Part shown: positions 32,685 through 42,308 of the stretch, one piece after another | How the letters are laid out: the number at the start of each line of letters is the position of its first letter | Numbering within the stretch: the stretch's first letter is position 1 | Source of the DNA: Cupriavidus pampae | Lineage (GTDB): Bacteria; Pseudomonadota; Gammaproteobacteria; Burkholderiales; Burkholderiaceae | Direction of reading: 5' to 3' | Assembly (NCBI RefSeq): GCF_914271485.1 | Contig: NZ_CAJZAG010000003.1 | Coordinates: 620,001 to 684,000, forward strand | Length of the DNA: 64,000 nucleotides | Translations under genes and position numbers: made by a program | The notes under the pieces: generated by a model | Seen by the model: only the letters and a program-made list of their open reading frames with translations | Database searches by the model: none | Told to the model about the DNA's origin: nothing

Positions 32685-34781
32685 GTGTCCATTGAACTTG
32701 CCCCCGACGTCACTTCATCAGTGTCGCCTGACGATCCGCCCGCCTATCTGGCCAAGCTCAACCCCGAGCAGCGCGCGGCCGTGGAACACGCGGGCGATGC
32801 GCCGCTGCTGATCATCGCCGGCGCGGGCTCGGGCAAGACCAACACGCTCGCCCATCGCGTCGCGCATCTGGTGCTGGGCGGCACCGATCCGCGCCGCATC
32901 CTGCTGCTGACATTCTCGCGTCGCGCCGCCGCCGAAATGGGCCGGCGTGTCGAACGCATCGTCGATCAGGCGCTCGGCACGCAGACCGGTGCAGGCCGCG
33001 CGGCCTTGCAATGGTCAGGCACGTTCCACGCGCTCGGCGCGCGACTGCTGCGCGAGTATGCGGAGACGCTGGGCCTGGCGCCGACGTTCACGATCAGCGA
33101 TCGCGGCGACTCGGCCGACCTGATGCACGTAGTGCGGCACGACCTCGGCTTGTCGGAGCAGACCTCGCGCTTTCCGCGCAAGGAGACCTGCCTCGCGATC
33201 TATTCGCGCGTGGTCAATACGCAGTTGCCACTCGAGGTCGTGCTGAAGACGCAATTCCCGCGCTACACGATGTGGGCCGAGGCGCTCAATGGTCTGTTCG
33301 CGGGCTACGTGGAAGCCAAGCAGAAGCAGCAGGTGCTCGATTACGACGACCTGCTGCTGTACTGGGCGCAGGCGATGCAGGAGCCGGCCATCGCGCAGGA
33401 TATGGGCGCGCGCTTCGACCATGTGCTGGTCGACGAGTATCAGGACACCAATGCCTTGCAGGCGTCGATCCTGCTCGCGCTCAAACCCGATGGGCGTGGC
33501 CTGACCGTCGTGGGCGACGACGCGCAGTCGATCTACGCGTTTCGCGGTGCCACGGTGCGCAACATCCTCGACTTCCCGTCGCACTTTACGCCGGCCGCGC
33601 ATCAGGTCACGCTCTCGCAGAACTATCGCTCGACGCAGCCGATCCTGCGCGCCGCCAACGCGGTCATCGGTCTCGCGGCGGAGCGCTTTACCAAGGACCT
33701 GTGGTCCGAGCGCGAATCCGCGGAAAAGCCCGGCGTGGTGGTGGTCAACGACGAGGCCGATCAGGCGCGCTTTGTGGTCGAGCAGGTGCTTGCGCGGCGC
33801 GAGGCGGGACTCTCGCTGATGTCGCAAGCCGTGCTGTTTCGCGCGGCCGATCACAGCGCGCAGGTCGAGATCGAACTCGCGCGCCGCAATATCCCGTTCG
33901 TGAAGTTCGGCGGGTTGAAGTTCCTCGAATCCACACACGTCAAGGACGTGATGGCCGTGCTGCGCTGGTTCGAGAATCCGCGCGATCGCATGGCGGGATT
34001 TCGCACGCTGCAGTTATTGCCGGGCGTCGGGCCCAAGACCGCCGGGCGCGTGCTCGATGGCCTCGATGGCGCGATGGCCCCCCTGGATGCGCTGTCGGCG
34101 TTCGAGCCACCACCGGCCGCCGCGCCCGCATGGACCGAGCTGCTGGCGCTTGCCGATGCGCTGATGGCGCCGACAACCGCATGGCCCTCCGCGTTCGAGC
34201 AGGTGATTGCGTGGTACGGGCCGCATCTCGAGCGATTGCACGACGATGCGGCCGCGCGGCAGGCCGACCTGCAACAACTCGAACGCATCGCCGCCACCTA
34301 TGCCTCGCGCGAACGCTTTCTGACCGAGCTGACGCTAGACCCGCCCAGCGCGTCGAGCGACGAATCGGGCGTGCCGTCGCGCGACGAGGACTATCTGATC
34401 CTGTCGACGATCCATTCGGCCAAGGGGCAGGAGTGGAAGGCCGTGTACGTGCTCAATGCGGTGGATGGGTGCATGCCCTCCGATCTCGCGACCGGTACGA
34501 CCGAGGAGATCGAGGAAGAACGACGACTGATGTATGTGGCGATGACGCGGGCCAAAGATCATCTCGATGTGATCGTGCCGCAGCGCTTCTACGTGCATCA
34601 GCAGGTCGGCTTCGGCGACAAGCATGTGTACGCGTCGCGCACTCGCTTTCTGCCGAACCGCGTGATGACAAATTTCTACAGCCGCTCGTGGCCGCCGCCG
34701 CCGATGCCGGGCGAGGCACCCGCGAAGGCGCCGCTGCCGAAGATGGATCTGGCGGGGCGTATGCGCGGGATGTGGAAATAG
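32685..34781 (+). CDS. UvrD/Rep-type superfamily 1 DNA helicase
   Basis: About 698 aa from a GTG at 32685 (an upstream in-frame ATG at 32538 lies within the preceding terminator, so it is unlikely). Helicase motifs: Q-motif LNPEQRAAVEHAGDAPLLI, Walker A AGAGSGKTNTLAHR, Ia TFSRRAAAEM, II VDEYQDTNALQ, III VVGDDAQSIYAFRGA, IV LSQNYRSTQPI, V STIHSAKGQEWKAVYV and VI RRLMYVAMTRAKDHL. 3'-5' DNA translocase for repair or replication restart. The short C-terminus lacks the UvrD tail, so paralogue type is left open. Confidence 0.9.
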   Translation: MSIELAPDVTSSVSPDDPPAYLAKLNPEQRAAVEHAGDAPLLIIAGAGSGKTNTLAHRVAHLVLGGTDPRRILLLTFSRRAAAEMGRRVERIVDQALGTQTGAGRAALQWSGTFHALGARLLREYAETLGLAPTFTISDRGDSADLMHVVRHDLGLSEQTSRFPRKETCLAIYSRVVNTQLPLEVVLKTQFPRYTMWAEALNGLFAGYVEAKQKQQVLDYDDLLLYWAQAMQEPAIAQDMGARFDHVLVDEYQDTNALQASILLALKPDGRGLTVVGDDAQSIYAFRGATVRNILDFPSHFTPAAHQVTLSQNYRSTQPILRAANAVIGLAAERFTKDLWSERESAEKPGVVVVNDEADQARFVVEQVLARREAGLSLMSQAVLFRAADHSAQVEIELARRNIPFVKFGGLKFLESTHVKDVMAVLRWFENPRDRMAGFRTLQLLPGVGPKTAGRVLDGLDGAMAPLDALSAFEPPPAAAPAWTELLALADALMAPTTAWPSAFEQVIAWYGPHLERLHDDAAARQADLQQLERIAATYASRERFLTELTLDPPSASSDESGVPSRDEDYLILSTIHSAKGQEWKAVYVLNAVDGCMPSDLATGTTEEIEEERRLMYVAMTRAKDHLDVIVPQRFYVHQQVGFGDKHVYASRTRFLPNRVMTNFYSRSWPPPPMPGEAPAKAPLPKMDLAGRMRGMWK

Positions 34782-34794
34782 TCCCGCGCGGTCT

Positions 34795-36126
34795 TCAAAG
34801 GCCGTAGCGCTTGATCTTGTCGTAGAGCGTGGCCTTGCCGACCTGCAGCAGATCGGCGGCCTGGCTGACCGCGCCGCCGGTGCGCGCAAGCACATCGGCG
34901 ATGACCGCGCGTTCGTAGTGCTCCATACGCTCGCGCAGCGGCTGCGAGTCGGGCTGCAGATCATCATGCGCATCCGCCCTGCCGTGATTGCCTTCGGGCA
35001 CACCCAGCACAAAGCGATCGGCCGCATTGCGCAGCTCGCGGACGTTACCGGGCCACGGGCGCTGCATCAGCGCCTGCCGCTGCATCTCCGACAGGATCGG
35101 CGCGGGCCGTTGGTAGCGCACCGCGGCCACCAGCATGAAGTGTTCGAACAACGGCACGATGTCCTCGCGCCGGTCGCGCAGCGGCGGCAGCGGAATCGTG
35201 ACGACGTTGAGCCGGTAATAGAGGTCTTGCCGAAACAACCCCTGCTCGACCAGCGCCTCCATATCGCCCTTGGCCGCCGCGACGATGCGCACATCGATGC
35301 GAATCGATGCATTGGAGCCGAGCCGTTCCAGCGTGCCTTCCTGCAGCACACGCAGCAGCTTTACCTGCAGCGCCAGCGGCATGCTCTCGATCTCGTCAAG
35401 AAACAGCGTGCCGCCCGACGCATGCTCGAGCTTGCCGACGCGGCGCTTGCCCGCGCCGGTGAACGCGCCGGCCTCGTGGCCAAACATCTCGCTCTCGAAG
35501 ATCGACTCCGGCACCGCGCCGCAATTGAGCGCGATAAACGGCGCATCGCGGCGCGTGGACAGCGCGTGCAGGCTGCGCGCGGCGAGCTCCTTGCCGGTGC
35601 CGGTCTCCCCATTGATCATGACGGGCACATCGGTGGCGGCAACGTTGGCGATAAGCGCGCGCACCTGATCGATGGCCGGCGAACGGCCAATGATGCGCGT
35701 GCCCGCCGCAGGCCCGGCCAGTTCGCGCCGCAGCGCGACGTTCTCGAGCTCCAGCGCGCGGCGTTCGAGCGCGCGCCGCACGGTATCGGTCAGGCGGTCG
35801 GCACCGAATGGCTTCTCGATGAAATCGTAGGCACCTTCGCGCATCGCCTGCACGGCCATCGTGATATCGCCGTGGCCCGTGACCAGAATCACGGGCACGC
35901 CCGGCGCCACGTTGCGGCAATGATGAAGCAGGTCCAGCCCACTCGCGCCAGAGAGGCGCACGTCGGTGACCAGCACGCCGGGAAAATCCGGCGCGAGGTG
36001 CGGCATCGCCGCTTCCGCGGATGGCAGCGCCAGCACGGAGAACCCGGCCAGTTCGAGGCTCTGCGCGGTGGCCTGGCGCACCAGCGGCTCATCCTCGACG
36101 AACAACACCTTCAGACCGTCTTGCAT
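34795..36126 (-). CDS. dctD: Sigma-54 response regulator DctD
   Basis: 443-aa NtrC-type activator. Receiver domain with phospho-acceptor D55 (GVLVTDVRLSG), AAA+ domain with Walker A G173-ETGTGK-E and the sigma-54 contact GAFTGA at 220-225, and a C-terminal Fis-type helix-turn-helix (GGAVSQAADLLQVGKATLYDKI). Phosphorylated by DctB encoded 17 bp upstream, it should activate the sigma-54 promoter of dctA at 39703-39718. The last gene of dctA-dctB-dctD, convergent with the helicase. Confidence 0.95.
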   Translation of the reverse strand: MQDGLKVLFVEDEPLVRQATAQSLELAGFSVLALPSAEAAMPHLAPDFPGVLVTDVRLSGASGLDLLHHCRNVAPGVPVILVTGHGDITMAVQAMREGAYDFIEKPFGADRLTDTVRRALERRALELENVALRRELAGPAAGTRIIGRSPAIDQVRALIANVAATDVPVMINGETGTGKELAARSLHALSTRRDAPFIALNCGAVPESIFESEMFGHEAGAFTGAGKRRVGKLEHASGGTLFLDEIESMPLALQVKLLRVLQEGTLERLGSNASIRIDVRIVAAAKGDMEALVEQGLFRQDLYYRLNVVTIPLPPLRDRREDIVPLFEHFMLVAAVRYQRPAPILSEMQRQALMQRPWPGNVRELRNAADRFVLGVPEGNHGRADAHDDLQPDSQPLRERMEHYERAVIADVLARTGGAVSQAADLLQVGKATLYDKIKRYGL

Positions 36127-36143
36127 GTCAGTACCCCTGCTCT

Positions 36144-38171
36144 TTAACTATGAACGGGCTGATGGGCCCGCCGCAGCGTGACGACAAACTCGGCACCGCC
36201 ATCCACATTGCGCGCCACCAGCTGCCCACCGAACTCGCGCACGATCGACGACGAAATGGCGAGGCCAAGGCCAAGGCCCTGACCGATTTCCTTGGTCGTG
36301 AAGAACGGCTCGAACAGCCGCGGCAGCGCTTCGGCCGCGATGCCGCCGCCGTTGTCGCGCACCGCTACCGTGACGAGCGGCTCGTCCGTATTCACGATGA
36401 TGTCGATATGCCCGGCCACGCGCGCCGACGCGATCGCATCGAGCGCGTTGCCGACGAGGTTCAGCAGCACCTGCTCGAGCTTGAGTTCATCGGCCCACAC
36501 GGCAATCTCGCTCGCGACATCGTCGGTCTCGGGGGGCTCGCCAAGGCCGTGCACGACGATGGCCGTGCCGGCGGCGCGCGGCGCCGTGATCGCCAGCACG
36601 TGATCGATCGCGGCGCGCACACGCACCGCATTGCGCCGCGGCCGCGCCTTGCCCGCGAACAGCTTGAGCTGGCTCGTGATCTTGCCCATGCGCGCGGTCA
36701 GGTCCGCGATCGCGGAAAGGTTGCCGGTGGCGGCGTCGAGCTGGCCACGTTCGAGCAGCACGCGCGTGTTGTCCGAGAACGTGCGCAGCGCGGCCAGCGG
36801 CTGGTTGAGTTCGTGCGTGATGCCGGCGGCCATCTGCCCAAGCGCCGCCAGCTTGCTCGCCTGCACGAGTTCGTCCTGGGTGGCGCGCAGTTCCTTCTCC
36901 GCGCGCGTGCGCTCGACCACCTCACCCTCCAGTTGCTCGTTGATCGCCATCAGGTCTGCCGTGCGCGCTTCTACCCGGCGTTCCAGTTCGTCGTAGGCGG
37001 CTTCGAGCAACCGCCGGCTGTATTGCATGTCGCGCGCGCGCTGACGGCGCTGGCGCAGGTTGACGAGCATCAGGCAGATGCACGCGTAAGCGAGCGCCGC
37101 GCCGATGGTCGCATTGCGCGCGGCGGCCAGCACCGGATCGAGCGGCGCCATCACCTGCATGGTCCATCCCGCGGGGCCCACCGCGCGGCTGACTTCGAGG
37201 AAGCGGCCATGATCGTCTTCGAGGTCTTCAAGGCTGGGGCCGGCCGCCGCGCCGGCCGTCTGGGGCGCGGGCGGGTTGGCGCCCACGCGCACCAGCCGCG
37301 CGCCGTCGGACAGCGTGGTGCCGGCGAGCCAGCGCGTGATCGGCGACATCAGCGGCTCCAGCGGCAGCGGCGTGACGTCCTTGTCGTGATACTGGCGCGT
37401 GTTGTAGAGCTCGGCCTGCAGGTCCTGCGGCAGCGGCCGCAACGTGCGGTACTGCCAGGCCGGCACCGAGGACAGGAAGATCACGCCGTGGTCATCGCTG
37501 ACCATCAGCGGCTCCGCGCTGCCACCGCCGGCGCGCTGGAACCATTCGAGATTGAGCTTGACCACCGTCACGCCGATGACCTTGCCGTCCGCCTCCACCG
37601 GCTGCGCGATGTAGTAGCCGGGCTCGTCGCTGGTCACGCCGATCGCATAGAAACGGCCGACCTCGCCACGCGACGCGATCTGGAAGTACGGACGGAAACG
37701 GTAGTCGGTGCCGACGAAGCTGCCCGGCTCGCCATGATTGCTGGCGGCCAGCGCGATGCCGTTGGCGCCGATGACATAGGTGGCCGAGGCGCGCGCGCGG
37801 CGGTTGACGTCGACGAGGTAGGCATTGGCCGCGTCGATACGCGCCTGGTCATGCGGATTCCGCAATAGCTCCCGCACGAACGGGTGCAGCGAGACCAGAG
37901 AGGGAAGGAATTCGTAGCGGTCGAGCGTGCTCTCGAGCGTGGCTGCGTAGCGATCCGCGCGTGTGGCGGTCGATTGTTGCAGCCCGGCAATGCCGCGCTG
38001 CACCGAGATCAGCCACGTGAGTGCGCATAGCACGAGTAGCCCGGCCGTCAGCGCGGCCGCGAACGCCCACCAGCGCGACATGGCACCCGACCCATCCGGT
38101 GCGTGCGGCGGGTGTGCATCGCCGGGGGCGGCGGGGTCGTGGACTGCCAGGAAATCGTCGGAATGGGGCAT
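36144..38171 (-). CDS. dctB: C4-dicarboxylate sensor histidine kinase DctB
   Basis: 675-aa membrane kinase. First helix about 33-55, a large periplasmic double-PDC (Cache) sensor domain (YEFLPSLVSLHPFVRELL to VKLNLEWFQR), a second helix, then a coiled coil, the phospho-acceptor His in MAAGITHELNQPLAALRTFS, and the ATP domain with LEQVLLNLVGNALDAI, DNGGGI and GLGLGLAISSSI. The start at 38171 avoids a long unconserved N-terminus in the open frame. It senses succinate, fumarate or malate and feeds DctD. Confidence 0.93.
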   Translation of the reverse strand: MPHSDDFLAVHDPAAPGDAHPPHAPDGSGAMSRWWAFAAALTAGLLVLCALTWLISVQRGIAGLQQSTATRADRYAATLESTLDRYEFLPSLVSLHPFVRELLRNPHDQARIDAANAYLVDVNRRARASATYVIGANGIALAASNHGEPGSFVGTDYRFRPYFQIASRGEVGRFYAIGVTSDEPGYYIAQPVEADGKVIGVTVVKLNLEWFQRAGGGSAEPLMVSDDHGVIFLSSVPAWQYRTLRPLPQDLQAELYNTRQYHDKDVTPLPLEPLMSPITRWLAGTTLSDGARLVRVGANPPAPQTAGAAAGPSLEDLEDDHGRFLEVSRAVGPAGWTMQVMAPLDPVLAAARNATIGAALAYACICLMLVNLRQRRQRARDMQYSRRLLEAAYDELERRVEARTADLMAINEQLEGEVVERTRAEKELRATQDELVQASKLAALGQMAAGITHELNQPLAALRTFSDNTRVLLERGQLDAATGNLSAIADLTARMGKITSQLKLFAGKARPRRNAVRVRAAIDHVLAITAPRAAGTAIVVHGLGEPPETDDVASEIAVWADELKLEQVLLNLVGNALDAIASARVAGHIDIIVNTDEPLVTVAVRDNGGGIAAEALPRLFEPFFTTKEIGQGLGLGLAISSSIVREFGGQLVARNVDGGAEFVVTLRRAHQPVHS

Positions 38172-38240
38172 CGGCGCGCGCAGGGGATCTGGCGCCGATG
38201 ATACCCGCTGACGATGATCGCCTGCGGGTGCGGGGGAAGC

Positions 38241-38264
38241 GGCGCCGATCGAACGATCGGCGCC
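38241..38264. repeat. 24-bp near-perfect palindrome between dctA and dctB
   Basis: GGCGCCGATCG-AA-CGATCGGCGCC: 11-bp arms with a 2-base centre in the 139-bp gap between the dctA stop and the dctB start. No T-run, so not a classical terminator; it may lower readthrough into dctB or bind a protein. Its core shares TCGAACGATCG with the palindrome at 44019-44043. Confidence 0.75.
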
Positions 38265-38310
38265 GGAGTTGACGTGCCCCGCGGCAGCACGAGCCGCCGC
38301 AGGCGACACG

Positions 38311-39606
38311 TCAGCGGGCGCCCTGACCGGCGTCGGCGAGCCCGGCCGAGTCATCGTCGCCACGCAACACACGGGCGAGGCGCGGACGGTCGAGCTCGCG
38401 CTCCCATGCGGACACCACCACCGTTGCCACGCCATTGCCAATGATATTGGTCAGCGCGCGGCACTCGCTCATAAAGCGGTCGATACCGAGAATCAGCACC
38501 ATGCCGGCCACCGGAATGTCCGGCACCACGGCCAGCGTCGCGGCCAGCGTGATAAAGCCCGAACCGGTGACACCGCTTGCGCCCTTGGACGTCAGCATGG
38601 CCACCGCGAGGATGGTCAGCTGTTGCCATAGCGTCAGGTCGATGCCAGTGGCCTGCGCGATGAACACCACCGCCAGCGTCATGTAGATGTTGGTGCCGTC
38701 AAGGTTGAACGAATAACCGGTCGGCACCACTAGGCCCACCACCGGCTTGGAGCAGCCGAGGCGTTCCATCTTCTCCATCAGGTGCGGCAGCGCGGCTTCC
38801 GACGAGCTGGTACCGAGCACGATCAGCAGTTCTTCCTTGATATACGCGACGAAGCGGATGATCGAGAAGCCCGTGAAACGCGCGATGGTACCGAGCACCA
38901 CCAGCACGAACACGACGGCCGTGAAGTAGAACGTGCCGATCAGCTTGAGCAGCGGAATCAGCGAGCCCAGACCGTACTTGCCGATGGTGAAGGCCATCGC
39001 GCCGAACGCGCCGATCGGCGCGACCTTGGTGATGACGTGCACGATGTGGAAGAACACCTTCGAGACTTGATCCACCATGTCGTGGATCACCTTCGCGCGG
39101 TCGCCGACGACGCCGAGCGCCGAGCCGAAGAACAGCGAAACCAGCAGGATCTGCAGGATGTCGCCATTGGCAAACGCGCTGAAGATCGTGTCCGGGATGA
39201 TGTGCATCAGGAATTCGACGCTGCTCTGGCCATGGGCCTTCGACACGTATTGCGAGATCGCCTTGGTGTCGAGCGTGGCGGGGTCGATGTTGAAACCGAC
39301 GCCGGGCTTGAGCAGATGCGCGGCGCACAGGCCGATCAACAGCGCAAACGTCGACACGATTTCAAAGTACAGCAGTGCCTTGCCACCTACGCGGCCCACC
39401 TTCTTCATATCGCGCATGCCGGCAATGCCGGAAACGACGGTACAGAAGATGATCGGACCGATGATCATCTTGATGAGCTTGATGAAGGCATCGCCGAGTG
39501 GCTTCATCTCGACCGCAGTGTTGGGCCAGAAATGGCCCAGCACGATGCCGACGATGATGGCGAAGATCACCTGCGCATACAGGATCTTGTAAAAGGGTTT
39601 CCTCAT
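38311..39606 (-). CDS. dctA: C4-dicarboxylate transporter DctA
   Basis: 431-aa proton/dicarboxylate symporter of the DAACS family. Diagnostic parts: the N-terminal [39 protein letters not shown], the serine-rich reentrant loop [14 protein letters not shown], and the substrate-site [19 protein letters not shown]. Takes up succinate, fumarate and malate under aerobic conditions. Start at ATG 39606. The sigma-54 promoter and palindromes upstream tie its expression to DctBD. Confidence 0.97.
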   Translation of the reverse strand: MRKPFYKILYAQVIFAIIVGIVLGHFWPNTAVEMKPLGDAFIKLIKMIIGPIIFCTVVSGIAGMRDMKKVGRVGGKALLYFEIVSTFALLIGLCAAHLLKPGVGFNIDPATLDTKAISQYVSKAHGQSSVEFLMHIIPDTIFSAFANGDILQILLVSLFFGSALGVVGDRAKVIHDMVDQVSKVFFHIVHVITKVAPIGAFGAMAFTIGKYGLGSLIPLLKLIGTFYFTAVVFVLVVLGTIARFTGFSIIRFVAYIKEELLIVLGTSSSEAALPHLMEKMERLGCSKPVVGLVVPTGYSFNLDGTNIYMTLAVVFIAQATGIDLTLWQQLTILAVAMLTSKGASGVTGSGFITLAATLAVVPDIPVAGMVLILGIDRFMSECRALTNIIGNGVATVVVSAWERELDRPRLARVLRGDDDSAGLADAGQGAR

Positions 39607-39702
39607 GATGTCGTCCTCGGTATTTGACCGTGACGGATGCCGCGACCCGGCAACCGATTTTCCGCACGTCTCGGAATTGCGACGCGTCTGGTTGTAACTG
39701 TT

Positions 39703-39718
39703 TGCAACCCGCATGCCA
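39703..39718 (-). promoter_or_regulatory. Sigma-54 promoter of dctA
   Basis: On the minus strand TGGCATGCGGGTTGCA, one mismatch (T for C) from TGGCAC-N5-TTGCA. Predicted start near 39692, about 86 bp before the dctA ATG. Confidence 0.8.
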
Positions 39719-39788
39719 GTGCATACATCGATCGCAACGCATTGATTGAAAAGCATTTTTTTCTGGGGGTGCGCGCCAAGGCTCCGAC

Positions 39789-39827
39789 TTTCCGGAATTC
39801 CGGAAACGGCCGGTCCGGAGATCCGGA
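39789..39827 (-). promoter_or_regulatory. Tandem DctD-type upstream activating palindromes
   Basis: TTTCCGGAATTCCGGAAA (39789-39806) is a perfect 18-bp palindrome and TCCGGA-GA-TCCGGA (39814-39827) is its neighbour. Centres are 23 bp apart (two helical turns) and about 105 and 128 bp upstream of the predicted dctA start, the usual enhancer place for an NtrC-class dimer pair. DctD binding is inference. A weaker relative, GGATTCCGGAAATCC, lies at 39916-39930. Confidence 0.7.
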
Positions 39828-40007
39828 AGAAATAGAGATTTAAAAAGCACTTTTCGCACTGAGGAAAGCGTTGACGGCGTCACGTGAGGGCTTCTGACAG
39901 GCCAGCGAACGCATCGGATTCCGGAAATCCGGGCAGCCGTTTCGGGCAGTAGCGCGTGTGCGTGCACGTATAATTGCGAGCTTCCCCGGACGTCCCCCCG
40001 CCGACGC

Positions 40008-40325
40008 ATGAGCAGCCACTTCCAACACCACGTATTTTTCTGCCTGAACCAGCGCGAGAACGGCAAGGCATGCTGCGCCGACCACAACGCCAAAGAGATG
40101 CAGCAGTACGCCAAGAAGCGTTGCAAGGAGCTTGGCATCTCGGGCGAAGGGCGCGTGCGGATCAACCAGGCCGGGTGTCTCGACCGATGTGAACTCGGCC
40201 CGGTACTCGTGGTCTACCCCGAGGCCGTCTGGTACACCTTCGTCGACGAGCAGGACATCGACGAGATTATCGAGAGCCATCTGGTGAACGGTAAGCCGGT
40301 CGAGCGTTTGATGGTCGATCGCTAA
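40008..40325 (+). CDS. Thioredoxin-like [2Fe-2S] ferredoxin
   Basis: 105-aa single-domain protein of the thioredoxin-like 2Fe-2S family. Cluster-type Cys are C12 (HVFFCLNQR), C22/C23 in KACC, C57 and C61 in NQAGCLDRCELGPVLVVYP; C39 is extra. The family shows C-x(10-11)-C ... C-x3-C ligand spacing, which fits. Its electron partner is unknown here. It leads the ferredoxin-hydrolase-dacC row on the plus strand. Confidence 0.88.
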   Translation: MSSHFQHHVFFCLNQRENGKACCADHNAKEMQQYAKKRCKELGISGEGRVRINQAGCLDRCELGPVLVVYPEAVWYTFVDEQDIDEIIESHLVNGKPVERLMVDR

Positions 40326-40397
40326 GGTCGTTGTTGAGATCGATCAGTCAGCTTCACCCGCACTGCCACCCTTCCTGTCGTACTCCTGCCCGATAAC

Positions 40398-41051
40398 ATG
40401 AACGCGCACACCGAGGTTCTCTCCATCGCCGGCCCCGTCGGCGCCATCGATATTTCGGTCGATCGTCCGCAGAACGCTCCCGTGCGCGGTCTCGCGCTGG
40501 TGGCGCATCCCCATCCGCTGTTCGCCGGCACCAAGGACAACAAGGTGGCGCAGACGCTGGCGCGCACGTTCGTGGCGCTGGGCTATGCCACCGTGCGGCC
40601 GAACTTCCGCGGCGTGGGCGGCACCGAGGGCGAGCATGACAAGGGCATCGGCGAGCAGGACGACCAGTTGGCGGTGATCGACTGGATGCGCCAGCAGACC
40701 GCATGGTCGCCCGATGCCGCCACGCTGCCGCTCGCGCTCGGTGGCTTCTCGTTCGGCAGTTTCGTGACCACACATGTGGCGCGCCGGCTCGCCGAAGCGG
40801 GTACGCCCGCGCAACGCCTGGTACTGGTCGGCACCGCCACCAGCCGCTGGGAAGTCTGCGACGTGCCGGCCGATACCATCGTGATTCACGGCGAGCTCGA
40901 TGACACCGTGGCGCTTGCGAGCGTGTTCGACTGGGCACGCCCGCAGGAACTGCCCGTGATCGTGATTCCGGGCGCCGACCACTTCTTCCATCGCAAGCTG
41001 CACCTCATTAAGCAGCTTGTTGTAAACGCCTGGGCGACCACGTCGGCCTGA
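40398..41051 (+). CDS. Alpha/beta hydrolase, small CocE/BAAT-like serine hydrolase
   Basis: 217-aa soluble hydrolase. The nucleophile elbow GGFSFGSF (G-x-S-x-G), the acid in VIHGELDDTVALAS and the catalytic His in IPGADHFFHRKL form the triad. The N-terminal ALVAHPHPLFAGTKDNKVAQ (oxyanion HPHP) is a known signature of this proteobacterial subfamily. The substrate is unknown. 72 bp after the ferredoxin gene, 35 bp before dacC. Confidence 0.85.
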   Translation: MNAHTEVLSIAGPVGAIDISVDRPQNAPVRGLALVAHPHPLFAGTKDNKVAQTLARTFVALGYATVRPNFRGVGGTEGEHDKGIGEQDDQLAVIDWMRQQTAWSPDAATLPLALGGFSFGSFVTTHVARRLAEAGTPAQRLVLVGTATSRWEVCDVPADTIVIHGELDDTVALASVFDWARPQELPVIVIPGADHFFHRKLHLIKQLVVNAWATTSA

Positions 41052-41086
41052 CGTCCAAACTTTTTCGAATCTTAGGTAACTGAACA

Positions 41087-42277
41087 ATGATGAACAGAGC
41101 CATGCCGCACCTCGCGCCTCTTGCCTCCATCGCGCTTGCCGCCACGCTGGCCGCCGCTCCGATGGCCGTGCTCGCGCAGGGCGTGCCGATGCCGCAGGTG
41201 GCCGCCAAGTCCTGGATGCTCTATGACGTGACCAGCGGCCAGGCGCTTGCCTCGCAGAACGCCGACCAGCGCGTCGAGCCCGCGTCCCTGACGAAGCTGA
41301 TGACCGCGTACCTGGCCTTTGCCGCGCTCAAGGAAAAACGCCTGACGCTCGAGCAGACCGTGGTGCCGACCTCGCTCGTGCTCAAGGTGAAGAGCGACGA
41401 GTCGCGCATGTTCATCGAGCCGAACAAGCCCGTGAGCGTGCAGGACCTGCTGCTAGGCCTGATCGTGCAGTCGGGCAACGACGCCGCGCTGGCACTGGCC
41501 GAAGCCGTGGGTGGCTCGGAAGAAGGCTTCGTCAAGATGATGAACGACGAGGCGGGGCGCATGGGCCTCAAGGGCACGCACTTCACGAACACCGACGGTA
41601 TTCCCGACCCGAATCACTACACCACCGCGATGGATCTGGCCACGCTGACCACGCGGCTGATCAACGACTTCCCCGAGTACTACCCGATGTACTCGCAGAA
41701 GGAGTTCACCTATAACAAGATCAGGCAGCCGAACCGCAATCGCCTGCTGTACATCGACCCGACCGTCGATGGCGTGAAGACCGGCCACACCAAGTCCGCC
41801 GGCTACTGCCTGGTCTCCTCGGCCAAGCGCCCGCTTGCCAACGTGCCGAACGGCTCGCGCCGCCTGGTGTCGATCGTGATCGGCACGGTGAGCGAACAGA
41901 CGCGTACCGCGGAAAGCCTGAAGATCCTGAACTACGGCTTCCAGTTCTTCGACACGCTGCGCCTGTACGACAAGGGCCAGGTACTGGCAACGCCGGACAT
42001 CTACAAGGGCAAGGCTGGCACCATCAAGATCGGCGTGTCCAGCGAGACGTTCGTGACCGTGCCCAAGGGTACCGGCGGCCGCCTCAAGCCCGTGCTCGAG
42101 CGCCAGGAGCTGCTGATCGCGCCGATCTCGGCGGGCCAGCAGGTGGGTACCGTCAAGCTGATGGACGGCACCACGAAGGTCGGCGAGTTCCCGGTGGTCG
42201 CGCTCGAGGAAGTGCCCGAGGCTGGCTTCTTCGGCCGTCTGTGGGACACCATCCGCCTGTGGTTCAAGCGCAAGTAA
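41087..42277 (+). CDS. dacC: D-alanyl-D-alanine carboxypeptidase (PBP5/6 type)
   Basis: 396-aa low-molecular-mass penicillin-binding protein that trims pentapeptides in the periplasm. Signal peptide 1-31; active site S67-L-T-K70, second motif S129-G-N131 and third K231-T-G233 in VKTGHTKSAGY. The C-terminal beta domain and amphipathic anchor (GFFGRLWDTIRLWFKRK) place it at the membrane face. The DUF493 gene follows 31 bp later. Confidence 0.95.
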   Translation: MMNRAMPHLAPLASIALAATLAAAPMAVLAQGVPMPQVAAKSWMLYDVTSGQALASQNADQRVEPASLTKLMTAYLAFAALKEKRLTLEQTVVPTSLVLKVKSDESRMFIEPNKPVSVQDLLLGLIVQSGNDAALALAEAVGGSEEGFVKMMNDEAGRMGLKGTHFTNTDGIPDPNHYTTAMDLATLTTRLINDFPEYYPMYSQKEFTYNKIRQPNRNRLLYIDPTVDGVKTGHTKSAGYCLVSSAKRPLANVPNGSRRLVSIVIGTVSEQTRTAESLKILNYGFQFFDTLRLYDKGQVLATPDIYKGKAGTIKIGVSSETFVTVPKGTGGRLKPVLERQELLIAPISAGQQVGTVKLMDGTTKVGEFPVVALEEVPEAGFFGRLWDTIRLWFKRK

Positions 42278-42308
42278 TGACGCAACCGAGCTCCTGAGGA
42301 TTAAAAGC

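Larger units (their letters stand above)
39607..40007. other. 401-bp control region between dctA and the ferredoxin gene
   Basis: No gene. Holds the dctA sigma-54 promoter and CCGGA-type dyads at 39789-39806, 39814-39827 and 39916-39930. Nothing clear was seen for the divergent ferredoxin gene except the short space before its ATG at 40008. Confidence 0.7.
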
